This document shows, one piece after another, positions 1 to 11,394 of a stretch of DNA of 64,000 bases; within the stretch, counting starts at the first letter, position 1, and each line of letters starts with the position of its first letter. Made by a program: the position numbers and the translations under genes. Under the pieces are notes generated by a model. That model did not search any database. It saw nothing but the letters and a program-made list of their open reading frames with translations, and was not told the DNA's origin. The DNA is from Anisodus tanguticus (lineage: Eukaryota > Streptophyta > Magnoliopsida > Solanales > Solanaceae). The DNA lies in contig CM067547.1 in NCBI GenBank assembly GCA_034509755.1, positions 50,557,859-50,621,858 on the forward strand, in the 5' to 3' direction.

Positions 1-101
1 TAAAGATATTTTTTCTTACCAAACATTATAAAAGTGCTTTTATTTTAAAAGCAGACAATCAAACATGCTCTTAGTGTATTGTATCGTACTGTTATTTTAA
101 A

Positions 102-580
102 GGCTTAATACATAGATAATCTTTTAAATTTATCAGTAAATCTTATTTAGACACTCGAATAAAGATTTGTTTAAGTTGAGCACATGAACACATAATAAAG
201 AGTTCTTATTAGACACTTTCGGTTCAAATTATGAAAAAAAACTTTTGCACCTATTCTCAAACGTCCATTACGTAGATAAGTTAAACACTTATGTCACCTC
301 TTTTGATTATATGCATTTGCCTCAATAAGCCGCAAAACCTCAAAGCCTATTCCAATTAAGGTTGATGTGTATATTTAAAAGAGATTACAATTTTTATATG
401 GTAACTTAACTACCTAATAGATGCTTGAGGACACGCACAAAGGATTTTTTAAAATTTGAACCAAAAGTGTCTAATAGGAACACTTTATTATGTGTTCATG
501 TGCTCAATTAAAACAAATCTTTATTCGAGTGTCTAAACAAATTTACTGATAAATTTAAAAGATTGTCTATGTATTAAGCC
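102..580. mobile_element. Mutator-like MITE with long terminal inverted repeats
   Basis: The left end (GGCTTAATACATAGATAAT...) and the right end (...CTATGTATTAAGCC) are inverted copies over about 130 bp per side. The match extends through the stretch with ATTTATCAGTAAAT on the left and ATTTACTGATAAAT on the right. The element is flanked by a perfect 9-bp duplication, TATTTTAAA, at 93-101 and 581-589. A 9-bp TSD with long TIRs is typical of Mutator-like elements. No transposase is present, so it is non-autonomous (479 bp). Confidence 0.85.
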
Positions 581-949
581 TATTTTAAATATAATGTTTG
601 ATTTTAATTGTTATTTAAATTTTATTATATCATATCAGTATTGTTAAATTCATTGTTATGTGAACGGAAAATCTCATTTATGTAACGACCGATTTTGTGT
701 TGTTGCGTTGTTAACTTCTTCTTTTTTCTCTTATTTTGACTTTGCTTATTATTTAGTAATCCTATTTTATTCTTTACTATCTGTTTTTATAATAACTTAC
801 CTCATATTGTACTTTTCTTTATAATACCGTAAGTTATTTTTCATATGATTGACGTGTGGCATTATATAATTATGAAAAATGATACAATTTATTCGAGCAT
901 TGTATTCATCAAAACAATTCAATAAAATACAAAAAATATAATACTATTG

Positions 950-1155
950 TTCTTTTTTCAAGCTACTTTATCATGACTTATTCACTTTTGTTATTTCTTT
1001 TTTTACTATTTTGAATTGCTTGTCCTTATGTCGAGGGTCTATCGGAAATATCCTCCCTACCTCCCAAGATTGGTGTTTGCATACACTCTACTCTCTCCAG
1101 ACCCCACTATGTCAGATTTCAGTGGGTTATTGTTGATGTTGTTATTGTTGTGTGT
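950..1155 (+). mobile_element. 5'-truncated RTE LINE or TTG-tailed SINE 3' end
   Basis: The stretch reading TGTCGAGGGTCTATCGG, then CATACACTCTACTCTC, then CCAGACCCCACTATG, and ending in GTTGTTATTGTTG recurs at 22195-22327, 56500-56619 and 59735-59859, and inverted at 24013-24125 and 47944-48083. In the 59.5-kb and 22-kb copies it follows the C-terminal codons of an RTE-type reverse transcriptase, so it is the shared RTE/SINE 3' tail. The 5' boundary here is approximate and no target duplication was identified. Confidence 0.7.
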
Positions 1156-1229
1156 GTAACAACCATCAAAACAAGGTAACACATCTATTTATCTGAATTT
1201 ATTAAGGAGAAAAAAATCAGGAAAAAAAA

Positions 1230-1400
1230 TACTACTCCCTCTAGATAAAAAAGAATGTCCACTTAGCCTTTATTTTTTGAGTCAAAAAGAGTGTCCACTT
1301 ATCAAATCAATAAATAATTAACCTTATTTTCCCCAATTTTTCCTTATTAAGTGTTAGGTGAACAAATTCCAATACCTATTTAACTAGGGGCATTTTAGTA
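1230..1400. mobile_element. Stowaway-like MITE relic
   Basis: The start CTACTCCCTCTAGATAAAA followed by AAGAATGTCCACTTA resembles the terminal repeat of Solanaceae Tc1/mariner-type MITEs, and an internal AAGAGTGTCCACTTATC echoes it. The far end is degenerate or was cut by the copia fragment that starts near 1400. Confidence 0.4.
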
Positions 1401-1402
1401 AC

Positions 1403-1720
1403 ATGGATGAAGAGATTCTTAGAGTAACTTGGTTTGCTCAAGAGATATATGTGCTTTATTGCGACAGTCAAAGCACCATTCATCTTAGTAAGAACTCTAC
1501 ATTACATGGTAGGTCAAAACATATTGATGTGAGATATCGTCAGATTCGAGATGTGTTAGATTCTAAGTTGCTTAAACTTGAGAAGATTCATACAAATGAT
1601 AATATTTTCGACATGATGACTAAAGCTTGGCCAAAAGGAAAGTTTGAAGAGTGTTGCATGATTGTCGGTGATGGATGTCTCCTCCACATAGTCAGGAGGG
1701 GGAGAATTATTGGGTTTTGA
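1403..1720 (+). pseudogene. Ty1/copia RNase H C-terminus (Cop-A)
   Basis: This open frame of about 105 codons is the last part of a Tork/TNT-type copia polyprotein. The RNase H tail is recognisable from VLYCDSQSTIHLSKNS, followed by a SKHIDVRYRQIRDVL segment and the DMMTKAWP region that ends these proteins. All upstream polyprotein is missing, so it cannot be functional. It runs into a polypurine tract, AGGAGGGGGAGAA (1695-1707), and then into an LTR. That is the normal order for the 3' end of such an element, so this piece and the LTR at 1708-2451 belong together. The methionine at 1403 is only the first ATG in the surviving frame, not a native start. Confidence 0.8.
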
Positions 1721-2451
1721 ATATTTTTACCTTTCTATGTGGATAAACAAATGCCCAATTTGGACCAACCTATTTTTATCCTAAAGCCCACTATATATTT
1801 AAGACCAACTTATGTCTGATTTCTACAATACAAGAGTAATTTTGCAACAGCCATATAGAGAGAAAAAGTGAGAGAAGTTGATTTTCGCACAGTAAAATTC
1901 AGTTACAACAGTCCGCTTCCAATTGCGATTCCCGCTTAGATCTTTGTCCGATTGAGCTGATTTCTGGAAATCATGTTCCTCTCATCTTAATATTTAATTA
2001 GGAACTGACAAAGGTGAATTCAGAGTCCCGTAGCCATATATTTTGGCTCGTGATTAGTAACTGCATTTTGGTGATTTTGATCCTTTTCTTCTCTAGCTTT
2101 GGTGCTATCTTTTATGTATTATTGCTATGTTTTTTGCGTTGATGTTACAACCATTTTAGAGAACATCATTGTAACTCTTGATTTTAGTGGAGGTTTTATG
2201 GGCAGGATGTCCCGTGGTTATTTTCTCTTCACATTGAATGGGTTTTTCCACGTAATTTTGATGTCTCTTGCATTTGAATTATTTTACTTGACTTGCTATT
2301 TTATTATTGGTATAGCTGTTTCTCAGATTTTAATTTATGCTTAAAATTAATTTGCTCCTCATTTTCAAATAGTGTGGAAAGTTTTGGCTTGGGTATTTCT
2401 TTCGCTGCTACCCTGTCGTGCAATTTGGTTATTGCGTGTTTCTTTCCAACA
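1708..2451 (+). repeat. LTR of Tork-type copia Cop-A
   Basis: The 744-bp segment begins TATTGGGTTTTG, a degenerate TGTTGGG, directly after the polypurine tract and ends TCTTTCCAACA directly before a copia primer-binding site. It is therefore a complete LTR serving as a 3' LTR for the RNase H piece upstream and as a 5' LTR for the gag downstream. No second copy of this LTR was found in the window. The short open frames inside it (2099-2481) are not genes. Confidence 0.75.
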
Positions 2452-2454
2452 AAG

Positions 2455-2466
2455 TGGTATCAGAGC
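2455..2466 (+). promoter_or_regulatory. Primer-binding site (initiator tRNA-Met)
   Basis: TGGTATCAGAGC, complementary to the 3' end of plant initiator tRNA-Met, lies 3 bases after the LTR terminus. This is the standard copia minus-strand primer site. Confidence 0.85.
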
Positions 2467-2500
2467 TTTGGTTATATTTGATTGTGATATTTCTAATTGA

Positions 2501-3267
2501 ATGACGGAGGGAAATATGAGAAGGATAATTTGTTTAAATGAAAGCAATTACCATTTTTGGAAAGGCAAAATTATAATTTTCTATTTGTCAAAAAAATACA
2601 TTTACATGTGTTTGCTTCTCAGAAACTCGAGTCTATGAATGATGAGGATTGAGAATTTGAGCACTTACATGTTTGTGGCTATATTAGATAATGGGTTGAA
2701 GATAATATTCGAAATCATATAGTTGATGAGACACATGCTTAAAGTTTTTGGGAAAAGCTCGAGAAACTTTATGCTTCTAAGATTGGCAATAATAAGTTGT
2801 TTTTGCTGAATCAATTGATAAATATTAGATATAAAGAAGGTAGTCCTATTTCTGATCATAAAAATGATTTTTAGGGTGTCCTTGTCCAGCTGTCTAGAAT
2901 AGGTGTGAAGTTTGATAAAGAAATTCAGGGACTTTGGCTTTTGAATACTCTTCTTGACTCTTGGTAAACTCTTTGAATTTATTTGATTAATGTTGCTCCC
3001 AATGGTGTTGTAACTATGGAATATGCAAAGAGTGGTGTTTTAAATGAAGAAATGAGAAGAAGACCACAAACTTCGTCCTCTTCAGCTTTACATTCCAATA
3101 TTTTAATTACTGAAGATAGGAGGAGAAACAACTTGAGAGGTCTGAATGGAAGAAGTAAAAGTATAAGCAAGTCAAAGTCTAAATACAAGAACCTCATATG
3201 TAATTTTTGTCAAAATAAAGGGCATATGAAGAATTATTGCCACATGCTTAAGAGAGATATGAAATAG
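2501..3267 (+). pseudogene. Degenerate copia gag (Cop-A)
   Basis: A gag start is visible at 2501, 35 bases after the primer site, and the N-terminal NYHFWKGK motif is typical of TNT-type gag. The frame is broken by several stops between 2600 and 2980. A readable piece at 2983-3267 ends in a zinc knuckle, CNFCQNKGHMKNYC (CX2CX4HX4C), which binds retroelement RNA in intact proteins. Multiple stops and frameshifts mean this copy makes no functional capsid. Confidence 0.75.
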
Positions 3268-3279
3268 CAAAACATAGAT

Positions 3280-4950
3280 GAAGATAATGAAAATCGTGTT
3301 GCTATTATTGTGAAAGATGATATCTTTTTTTGCTTGTGGTAAGAATGATATCAATCTTGTTAATAATGAGACTATCTGATTTGTTAATTCAGCTGCCACT
3401 TCTCATGTCACGCCAAGAAAGGAATATTTTCTTTTTATACTTCAGATAAGTTCAGGATGTTAAAAATGAGCAATGATAGTGAGGTTGAGGTATTTGAAAT
3501 TGGTATAGTTTGCTTGAAAAGTAAGAATGGTTCGAGGTTAATTCTTAATAATGTCAAATATGCTCCTAATGTTCATCTGAATTTAATTTCTGTGGGAACA
3601 CTTGATGATGAGGATTATAATAACACCATGGGGGTGGCCAATGAAAACTTCTTAAATGTTCAATGGTTGTGGCTCGAGGTGACAAGTTATTTGACTTGTA
3701 CGTATTTCAGGGTTCCATTTATAGCGATTCAGTAAATTTTATAGAGAATGATACTTCATCAGAGTTATGACATAGAAGACCGAGTCATATGAGCGAAAAG
3801 TGGATTGATGGTTTGGCTAAGAAGAATTTTCTTTCTAGAGTGAAACAAGTAAAGTTAAAGAGATATGTTCATTGTTTAGCCGAAAAACAAAAAAGAGTTT
3901 CTTTTCAGAGTCATTCACCTTCAAGAAAGCTTTATTTAATTGAGTTGGTACATTCTGATTTGTGTGGTCCTTTTAAAGTAAGGTCTCATAGTGGAGCACT
4001 TTACTTTGTAACTTTTATTGAATATCATTCTTGCAAACTCTGGGTATTTCTTTTGAAGTCCAAAGATCAAGTATTTGATGTGTTCAAGACTTTTCAGGCC
4101 TTGATTGAGAGACATACAAGGAAGGAATTAAAATGCATTCGCTTAAACAATGATGGTGAATATATTGGTTCTTTTGATAATTATGGCAAATAGCAGGATA
4201 TTCGACATCAGAAAACTCCACCAAAGACTCCTTAGTTAAATAGTTTAGTAGAGAGGATAAACAAAAGTCTAGTTGACATTGTTAGATGTTTGCTTTCAGA
4301 TGCTAAGTTGCAAGATTCATTTTGGGCAGAAGAACTTAATACTATTGCTTATGTTATCACTTTATCTCCTACTGTTGCTTTGGATGGTGATGTCACTGAT
4401 ATAGTTTGGTTTGACATGGATGTCTCTTATGCTCATTTGTGAGTTTTCGGATGTAAGACATTTGTGATGTTCCTAAGGATGAGAGATCAAAACTGAAAGT
4501 TAAAACTAGCAATGTATCTTTATTAGTTATGGTCAAGATGAATTGGATTATCTTTTCTATAATCCAGTTAAGAAGAAATTTATTAGAAGCCGTGATGTTG
4601 AGTTCTTTGAAGATCAGACAATTGAAGATTTTGACAAAGCTGCAAAGGTTGATCCTCAGAGCGGTGAAAGCTAGGTTGATGTTGATCCATTTCCTGTTAC
4701 TATTGCACCTGAAGAAAATCTTCAAAATAATGATTAATAATGAAGATAGTGATCATGTTCAGAATGAACAACATGATGTTGTTGAAGCTCAAGTGCAAGA
4801 TGATGTGGTTAGCCAACAACCAACTGCTATCGATGCTCCAAAGAGTTCTCTCAGAAAGTCTACTAGAGAGAAAAGACCTTCATCTCATTAATCTCCCAAT
4901 GAGTATGTACTTTTGACTTACGGGGGAGAACTTGAAAGCTTTGATGAAGC
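3280..4950 (+). pseudogene. Degenerate copia protease-integrase, cut before RT (Cop-A)
   Basis: The order is normal for Ty1/copia. A protease remnant at about 3380-3440 has VNSAATSHVTPRKEYF, with the catalytic Asp of the DSGA box lost. A zinc-binding pre-integrase segment follows near 3765-3890, then an integrase core at 3930-4195 with LVHSDLCGP and an altered second motif (NNDGEYIG). The integrase C-terminal part is frameshifted (4196-4500). The polyprotein linker ends at a STREKRPSSH segment and the first codons of the RT region near 4890-4950. RT and RNase H are absent downstream because the sequence switches to a TRIM LTR at 4951. Confidence 0.75.
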
Positions 4951-5465
4951 CTTTTGGTGAAAATCGTGGGGCTTGACCCAAAGCGGATAATATCACACTG
5001 TATAAAGAGTATTCTTGGACCGTTTAGCCCAACAATTGGTATCAGAGTCAATAGTTTGGCAGGACGAGTTTGAAGATGACAGAATATGGCGTAGGGCCTC
5101 GCATAATGCCTTTGCCCCGTCTATGTGATGGTTTATGACATTTACTCATAGCTTTTAAGACGCATACACAACCTTTGGGCTTCGGTGCACCGTAAATACT
5201 TTGATGATATGGGTGGAACATAGACACATTGAATCTCCGACCCGTGAATCATGGTAGTGAGTCATGTGGAACTTAGTTCGGGTGGGAGATTGTTAGGCGT
5301 GCGAATAAAATCTCACATTGGTAGCTAAAAAGAAAAAGGAGCTACTTATAAGGAGTTGAATACTCTTAATAGTGTGAGGACTTTTGGAGAAAATTGTGTG
5401 GGCTTGGCTTAAAACGGACAATATCACACCTTATTAAAAGTATTCTTGGACCGTTTATCCCAACA
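4951..5465 (+). mobile_element. TRIM-like retrotransposon, 5' LTR truncated (TRIM-1)
   Basis: A 175-bp LTR at 5291-5465 (TGTTAGGCGTGCGAATAAA...TTATCCCAACA) has a truncated partner at 4951-5034 matching its last 85 bp. Between them are a primer site (TGGTATCAGAGT at 5037-5048), about 240 bp of non-coding internal sequence and a purine tract (GGTGGGAGAT) just before the 3' LTR. There is no open frame, so it is non-autonomous. The missing 5' half of the first LTR is replaced by the Cop-A relic, and no TSD can be seen. Confidence 0.75.
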
Positions 5466-5727
5466 AATATATCCTGTAAAAGCATGTTATTAATTTCCAA
5501 ATGCTGAAATAAATACGGTTACATGACAAAACTACCAAATTTCATCACTTCAAATAAATCTAAACATTATTCCTTTTGAATATGAGAAAGAGTATGTTAG
5601 ACAAATTTGGAAAAATAGTTAATACCGTCTCAGGGTTTTATAAAATTTACTTATTTTGAATCAAAATAAAAGACTAGAAAATTATTTAAAATGGATCGAA
5701 CAAATAGTATAACAAATTCCACTGCTA

Positions 5728-5991
5728 CACTACTAGAAATAAAGGTTTTTTCCATTGACATTCAGTGGGAAATTTGTGCTATAAAACATGATTTTCCCAC
5801 TTCATTCCCACTGAATCAATTCACTGGGTAAACACATGGTGGTAAACGGGTTCCATTAAAACATTGGAAAATTTCATTATTTTTCCGTGTGAAAACACTA
5901 CTATTTAGTTTTTTTCCATCGACATTCAGTGGAAAACAACCGCTGAATATTTTTCGGTGGGAGAATAGAGATTTTTTTAGTATTGCTAGTG
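5728..5991. mobile_element. CACTA-like MITE
   Basis: The left end reads CACTACTAGAAATAAAGG and the right end TTTTTTAGTATTGCTAGTG. These are imperfect inverted termini starting with CACTA. Subterminal motifs (CCATTGACATTCAGTGG and CCATCGACATTCAGTGG) recur inside. At 264 bp without coding potential it is a non-autonomous CACTA derivative. The 3-bp target duplication is not convincing. Confidence 0.6.
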
Positions 5992-6690
5992 CATATAATC
6001 TACATACGTAGTAGTATTTAATATTTTTTGAAAAAAAAAATCAGAAAACTCATTTTAGATTAATTTTATACGTAGTAGTATTTAATATTTTTAAATTAAT
6101 TGATCAATTGGAGGTGGTGAAATTAGGCATGCAACTTGTTGCTTCTAGTTCTAGGCGTTTCTTTTTTCTATTTGAAGGTGATTGGCATGAGAATATGATA
6201 AGCTCTTTTGGCTACCTTTTTGCTTAATTATGGCATATTTGGATTAATTGAAGCAATAATCATCAGAATAATCTTTGTAATGAGGTTTTTAGTCATAATT
6301 AGTGGTGGAAAATTACACCTGTATTTGTTTGACCCGTCCAGCCCGCATGTGATCAATCCGAATTCAACCTGCCTATTTTATATATGAGTAAATATGAATT
6401 AACTTATTTTTAACCCCCAATAAAATGGAGTGAACCAAGATTTGATCCATTATAGTTTATAGTTGCATTTTAGACATGACTTGAGTAGATACATGCATCT
6501 CAAATGTGATCGTTATTTTTTTTTCCTCCTTGAATCGAAATTATCGTGAAGTGCAAGAGTTTCATTACGTAAAATCATGGTCTCTTCTTGAGTATCTTTA
6601 GATGACCTATACATTTGGCAGTGGTATTGATTTAAAAGGGAAAAATATAGTGGGACTAATTAAGTACAATTACGCTCAGATTTAAAGTTG
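5992..6690. other. AT-rich spacer, no gene seen
   Basis: I find no open frame of note, RNA gene or clear repeat on either strand. A short direct repeat (TACGTAGTAGTATTTAATATTT) occurs near 6005 and 6071. Confidence 0.5.
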
Positions 6691-6692
6691 TA

Positions 6693-6926
6693 CTCCTCAT
6701 TCGTCCATATTTGACTTGACACAGCCTTTAAGAAGCAATAAATAAAATGATAATTTTACTACATCATCCCTATATATTGGAAATGAATTGGAAACAATTA
6801 TAGTACTTAATAATAAGGGTAAAATATGTATAAAACGATAAATTATCTCTTGATTTTCTATACTGAATAAGTAAAAGTGGGCATCTATTTTTAATATAAT
6901 GGACAAGTAAAAGTGGATGAAGGGAG
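6693..6926. mobile_element. Stowaway-like (Tc1/mariner) MITE
   Basis: The left terminus CTCCTCATTCGTCCATATTT and right terminus GGACAAGTAAAAGTGGATGA then AGGGAG are inverted copies. TA dinucleotides flank both ends (6691-6692 and 6927-6928). Length 234 bp, no coding capacity. Confidence 0.7.
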
Positions 6927-7252
6927 TATTATATTTAATAGGGTTACAATAAATCCAATTAATAAATAAAATTTGTTATCACGGACTGTGACATGCAAGA
7001 AATAAAATAGAAGAATTGTATGACCGCGCCATCTCTTTCAATTGTGCTGATTGCAATATGTATTTAGTAGGGTTATAATGTAGAAAAGATAAAAAGGTAA
7101 TCATTAATAACTTAACACAGTTTAACTTCCATTTTTTGGCAACAAGGAATGTAGTATTTGAATGAGAAATATATTGGTACCATCTCATCTATTAGGAATA
7201 GTTGAGTAAAAAAAGTTGGACTCTGGGAAAGTTATTCAAATCTGGTTGAAGT

Positions 7253-7484
7253 TGAAAGAGAATAATTCCTTCATAATTTTCATTAATGTAAAGGGTTTAT
7301 ATACATGATATATAATAGTAAATTTAGTCTATAATTATAGAAATCAAATATACATTTTCCTAATATAAGACTACTATCATAATTACATTTTCCTAATACA
7401 AAAATACTACCATAATTACAAGATCTCCAATAATATCAGCGAATATACGTAGTATATTAGGAATTTACTACGTATATTCTATCA
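7253..7484 (-). repeat. 3' LTR of Cop-B
   Basis: Same length as the partner at 19010-19241. On the plus strand it begins TGAAAGAGAATAAT and ends ATATTCTATCA. On its inner side lies the purine tract ACTGCGGGGGTG (minus-strand sense). Confidence 0.9.
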
Positions 7485-7508
7485 CACCCCCGCAGTCATA
7501 GTGGGCGG

Positions 7509-8086
7509 TTATCGTACGATGAGATTGTCCCTAAAATCTTCAAACAGAACTAAGGGAAGACCCTTAGTAAAGATGTCAGCAATTTGGTACTGTGAAGAGA
7601 CATGCAAGACATGTACTTGTCCACGAGCTACCTTTTCACAAACAAAGTGAATATCCATCTTGATATGTTTAGTACGTTGATGTTGGACTGAATTCCCAGA
7701 GAGATATACCGCACTAACATTATCGAAGTAGACCAAGGTAGCTTTTTGAATAAGAAAGTGAAGCTCTAATAGGAGGTTACGCAGTCAATAAGACTCAGAC
7801 ACCACATTGGCTACCCCTCGATACTCGGCCTCCGCACTGGAACGTGATAAAATAGCATGGCGTTTAGCCGACCAAGAAACCAAGTTATCACCAAAAAACA
7901 TATAATACCATATGTCGAACGTCTGGTATCTGGACATCCACCCCAATCAACATCTGTATAAGACACTAGAGTAGGTGCGGAGGATGGATATAAAAGCAAA
8001 CCATAATCAAGAGTGCCTTGAATGTAACACACAATGCGTTTGAGAGAGTGCATGTGTTCGTCCCTCGGATCATGCATAAATAAACA
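7509..8086 (-). pseudogene. Copia RT end and RNase H, part 1 (Cop-B)
   Basis: The minus-strand frames contain the connection and RNase H regions of a copia polyprotein. They include YTDVDWGGCPDTRRST (Asp of the RNase H active site), then a broken stretch, then YFDNVSAVYLSGN, QHQRTKHIKMDIHFV and the C-terminal QIADIFTKGLP. A tryptophan codon is replaced by TGA near 7788 and other indels break the frame. The coding sequence stops at 8086, where the Athila LTR begins, and resumes at about 14964. Confidence 0.85.
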
Positions 8087-9379
8087 TGTTAGGTAGATTT
8101 TACTATTGTTTTAGAGCGTGTGTTTAGAGAGTCTTTTGTTTGTCTTTTTTTGTCTTGTGCAGTATTATGCGCGTTGTTTTGTGTTTTCAGGCTTTAAGCG
8201 ATTCAGAAAGGAATAAGGCAAATTCAAAGGAAATAGGCGGTTATTAAGGACAAAAATGCATAGTTGGTCACAACAAATGAGTCAAAAAAGCCCTGGGAAG
8301 CTTGAAAGAAGTCTAAACAAAGTCCGGACGAAGAAGGCTGAAGAGTCGCGACACCCAACACAAGGGCCGCGGCTCCCCTCTGGCAGAGGGCAATGGATTT
8401 CCAAAAGCCAATTAGCGCCGCTGTGCTCTAATAGCGGAGCCGCGGCGCTGACGACGTCAGGAACGCAAAAAACCTAAAATTAACAAGGGTAAGAAGGTCC
8501 ATTCTGGGGTTTTTTCGTGATATATACTTAGGGAGGCGCATTTGGAAAGGGAAGACACTTTGGAGGCAAGAAACAAGAGAACATGAGCCATTAGAGACAT
8601 CTATTGTTCGAGTTCTTTTTCTTTTCTTTACTTTAATTCAGTTCATGTTGGATATTAAGTTAATTAGTTTTCTTAGCATGTTTATGAGCTAATTACTTTT
8701 ATTAGGGTTTTTCATCGAATCACTTGAAACTCTATTATGAGTTAATGCATTGCTAATGTTCTTCTTCATCTATTAAGATCTCTTCAACTTGTGTTTATTG
8801 AATGAAAATTAATTGGCCATTAGTCTTCATTACCTATATGATTTCGAATCAAGATCCGAGAAGGGAGATTTGAATATGCTATAGTTGATTAGACGTAGGT
8901 TTAATCTTGAACGACAATATCACGATTGCCTGTGTAGCGTTTTAGGTTATTGATCTTAATCCTCATGCGTGATTGAACTTATCATAGAAATATAGAAAGT
9001 TCTCACTTAGGTTGAGTTTTTATACGTCCTAACCGGAATATAGAACACCTCAGTTAACTTGCTATCTAAATAAGAAGAAGAATCGCTAGTCTTGCATTAA
9101 TGAATGATAGAGCGGAAAGTTGAGGAGACTAGAAACCCTAATTGCCTTCATCACTGAATTAAACTTCGTGTGCTTTCATTACTACTTCATTTATGCAATT
9201 TACTTTAGTTTGTTAATTCTGTAGTTTAGAAATCATCACATATGTTCGTTAGCCAAATAGAAACCAAAGATTAGTTAATTGGTACTTGATAAATCAGTCT
9301 ATGTGGATGATACTCGGTCTTACCAAAATTTATTACAAATTGCGATACATACACTTGCGTAGCATCTAGAAATACCGCA
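8087..9379 (+). repeat. 5' LTR of Ath-1
   Basis: Begins TGTTAGGTAGATTTTACT and ends AAATACCGCA. It is 39 bp shorter than the 3' LTR because it lacks most of a GC-rich repeat (GCGGCGC motifs) present at 13892-13935. The open frame at 8256-8477 lies wholly in the LTR and is not a gene. Confidence 0.9.
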
Positions 9380-9387
9380 AAAGTTTT

Positions 9388-9404
9388 TGGCGCCGTTGCC
9401 GGGG
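9388..9404 (+). promoter_or_regulatory. Primer-binding site (tRNA-Asp, Athila type)
   Basis: TGGCGCCGTTGCCGGGG, complementary to the 3' end of plant tRNA-Asp, starts 8 bases after the LTR end. This primer is characteristic of the Athila/Tat branch of Ty3/gypsy. Confidence 0.85.
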
Positions 9405-9628
9405 ACTGAAGTATTATCAATATCAAAATAATTAATCTTATTTCTAATGTGGTAGTTCCTAGAACACATCTTTTTACTTGATATGCGTGTAGTGTTTTTG
9501 ATCAATTTTAGGTAACTTTGGTATATGTGAAGCAGAAGAGGAGCAGACAGCCTTGTTCCTCTGAATCCGGAGATTGAAAAGCGTGCAAGCAGAACCGAAA
9601 GAACAAATGAATTGCTGATTCAACCGCT

Positions 9629-11064
9629 ATGGAAAGTCAACATGATAATGATGGGTTGAATAGATGGGTGCCAGAATTTGTGCAGGCACAAGCTCAGAAT
9701 CCCGCTATGAGGAGCTTACGGGACTACATATTGCCAACTATTACAAGTGTGCAGACATGCATAAGGCCACCAGTTATGGAGGCAAATAATTTCGAGATCA
9801 AGCCAACAATCCTGCATATGGTCCAGAGCATAGTTCAGTTTGGTGGATTGCCTTCAGAACATCCACACATGCATTTGGCGAACTTTTTGGAGTTTTGTGC
9901 TACATTTAAGTTTAATGGTGTTACTGATGATGCCATTAGGTTGAGGATCTTCCCATTCTCACTAAGGGACCGAGCCAAAAGCTAGTTGAACTCTCTTCAG
10001 GAAAATTCTATTACTACTTGGCAAGATTTGGCTCAGAAATTTCTTTCCAAGTTCTTTCCTCCATCAAAGGCCGCGAAGTTAAGGGGAAAATGAACAATTT
10101 TTATCAGCTTGATAGGGAGTCTTTGTATGATGCTTGGGAGAGGTTTAAGGAGTTGCAAAGGAGATGTCCTCACCATGGAATTGAACAGTGGATGTCGGTC
10201 CACAATTTCTACAATAGATTGTGTGGTACTACTCATACCATAATTGATGTTGCGGTTGGAGGGACATTTATGAGTAAAAGTGCTAATGAGGCATATGAAT
10301 TGTTAGAAGATATGGACACAAACAACCATCAACGGTCTGATGAGAGATCAACGAGCAGTAGAAAAACAACAGGGGTTCATGAGTTAAATGCCATCACTGC
10401 TTTAACTGCTCAAGTTGTTTCCTTGACAAAACAATTGCAACAGAATACTGTGCCCGCAAATATTGTTCAGATGCAAATGGTTTGTGAAATTTGCGGGGGT
10501 CCACATACTTTTGATCGGTGCACAACAATGGATCCAAATAATGTTCCTATGGACCAAGATCAGGTTCAAGAAGTTGGGAATTTTCAGAGGCCCTACAACA
10601 ATCCATTCTCCAACACTTATAATCATGGGTGGAGGAATCACCCTAACTTTTCTTAGAGAAATGACCAAGGCCAACAATCACAGTTTCAAGGGCAATATCA
10701 TAACTAGCAGCCATAGTTTCAAGGGTAGTATCAGCAGAACAGTCCACAACAGCCAATGAATCAAGCTTCATTTTCTCAGCAGCCTAGGCCACAAGTCACA
10801 CAAGAGAATCCTAATGAATTGCGAGCAGCTTTGTTAACCCTCACCAATTCCCAAACACAGTTCATGACAGAGAAAAGATCCTCTAATCGGAATTTGGAGA
10901 CGCAAGTGGGGCAGTTAGCAAACATGTTGAATAATAGACCTCAAGGGAATCTGCCTAGCAATACCATTGTGAACCCGAAAGAGCAGTGTCAGGCCATCAC
11001 CTTGAGAAGTGGTAAGCAAGTGGAGCAGTCTGTAACCCAACCACCTGTTGAAAAGAAAAAATGA
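9629..11064 (+). pseudogene. Athila-type gag with in-frame stops (Ath-1)
   Basis: The capsid gene of Ath-1 reads in nearly one frame. A first part at 9629-9985 includes NFLEFCATFKFNGVTDDAIR, and a second at 10018-10656 includes the WERFKELQRRCPHHGIEQW box typical of plant gypsy gag. A zinc knuckle, CEICGGPHTFDRC, lies near 10485-10523, and a Gln/Asn-rich tail follows. A tryptophan codon has become TAG at 9983-9985, further stops occur at 10654 and around 10706-10730, and the frame ends at 11062. The start at 9629 is the first ATG of the conserved frame, about 225 bases after the primer site. Confidence 0.82.
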
Positions 11065-11394
11065 TGACTTAGGAGAAATATCAGGTTTAGAGAAAGAGGA
11101 GGTTACCGAAGACCACCCTAGTACAGAGAAGGCACCACCCACGGGTATGGTTGATCCTCAAATCATAATCCCATTCCCCCAAAGACTTCGGAAAATATCT
11201 CTTGATAAACAATTTCTAAGTTTTTAGAGGTGTTCAAGAAATTGCACATCAATATTCCCTTTGCTGAGGCCCTAGAACAAATGCCTAGTTATGTGAAATT
11301 CATGAAGGAAATTCTCTCTAAAAAGAGAAAGATGAGAGATTATGAGATTGTGGCTTTAACTGAAGAGTGCAACGCCATTTTGCAAAAAAAGCTT

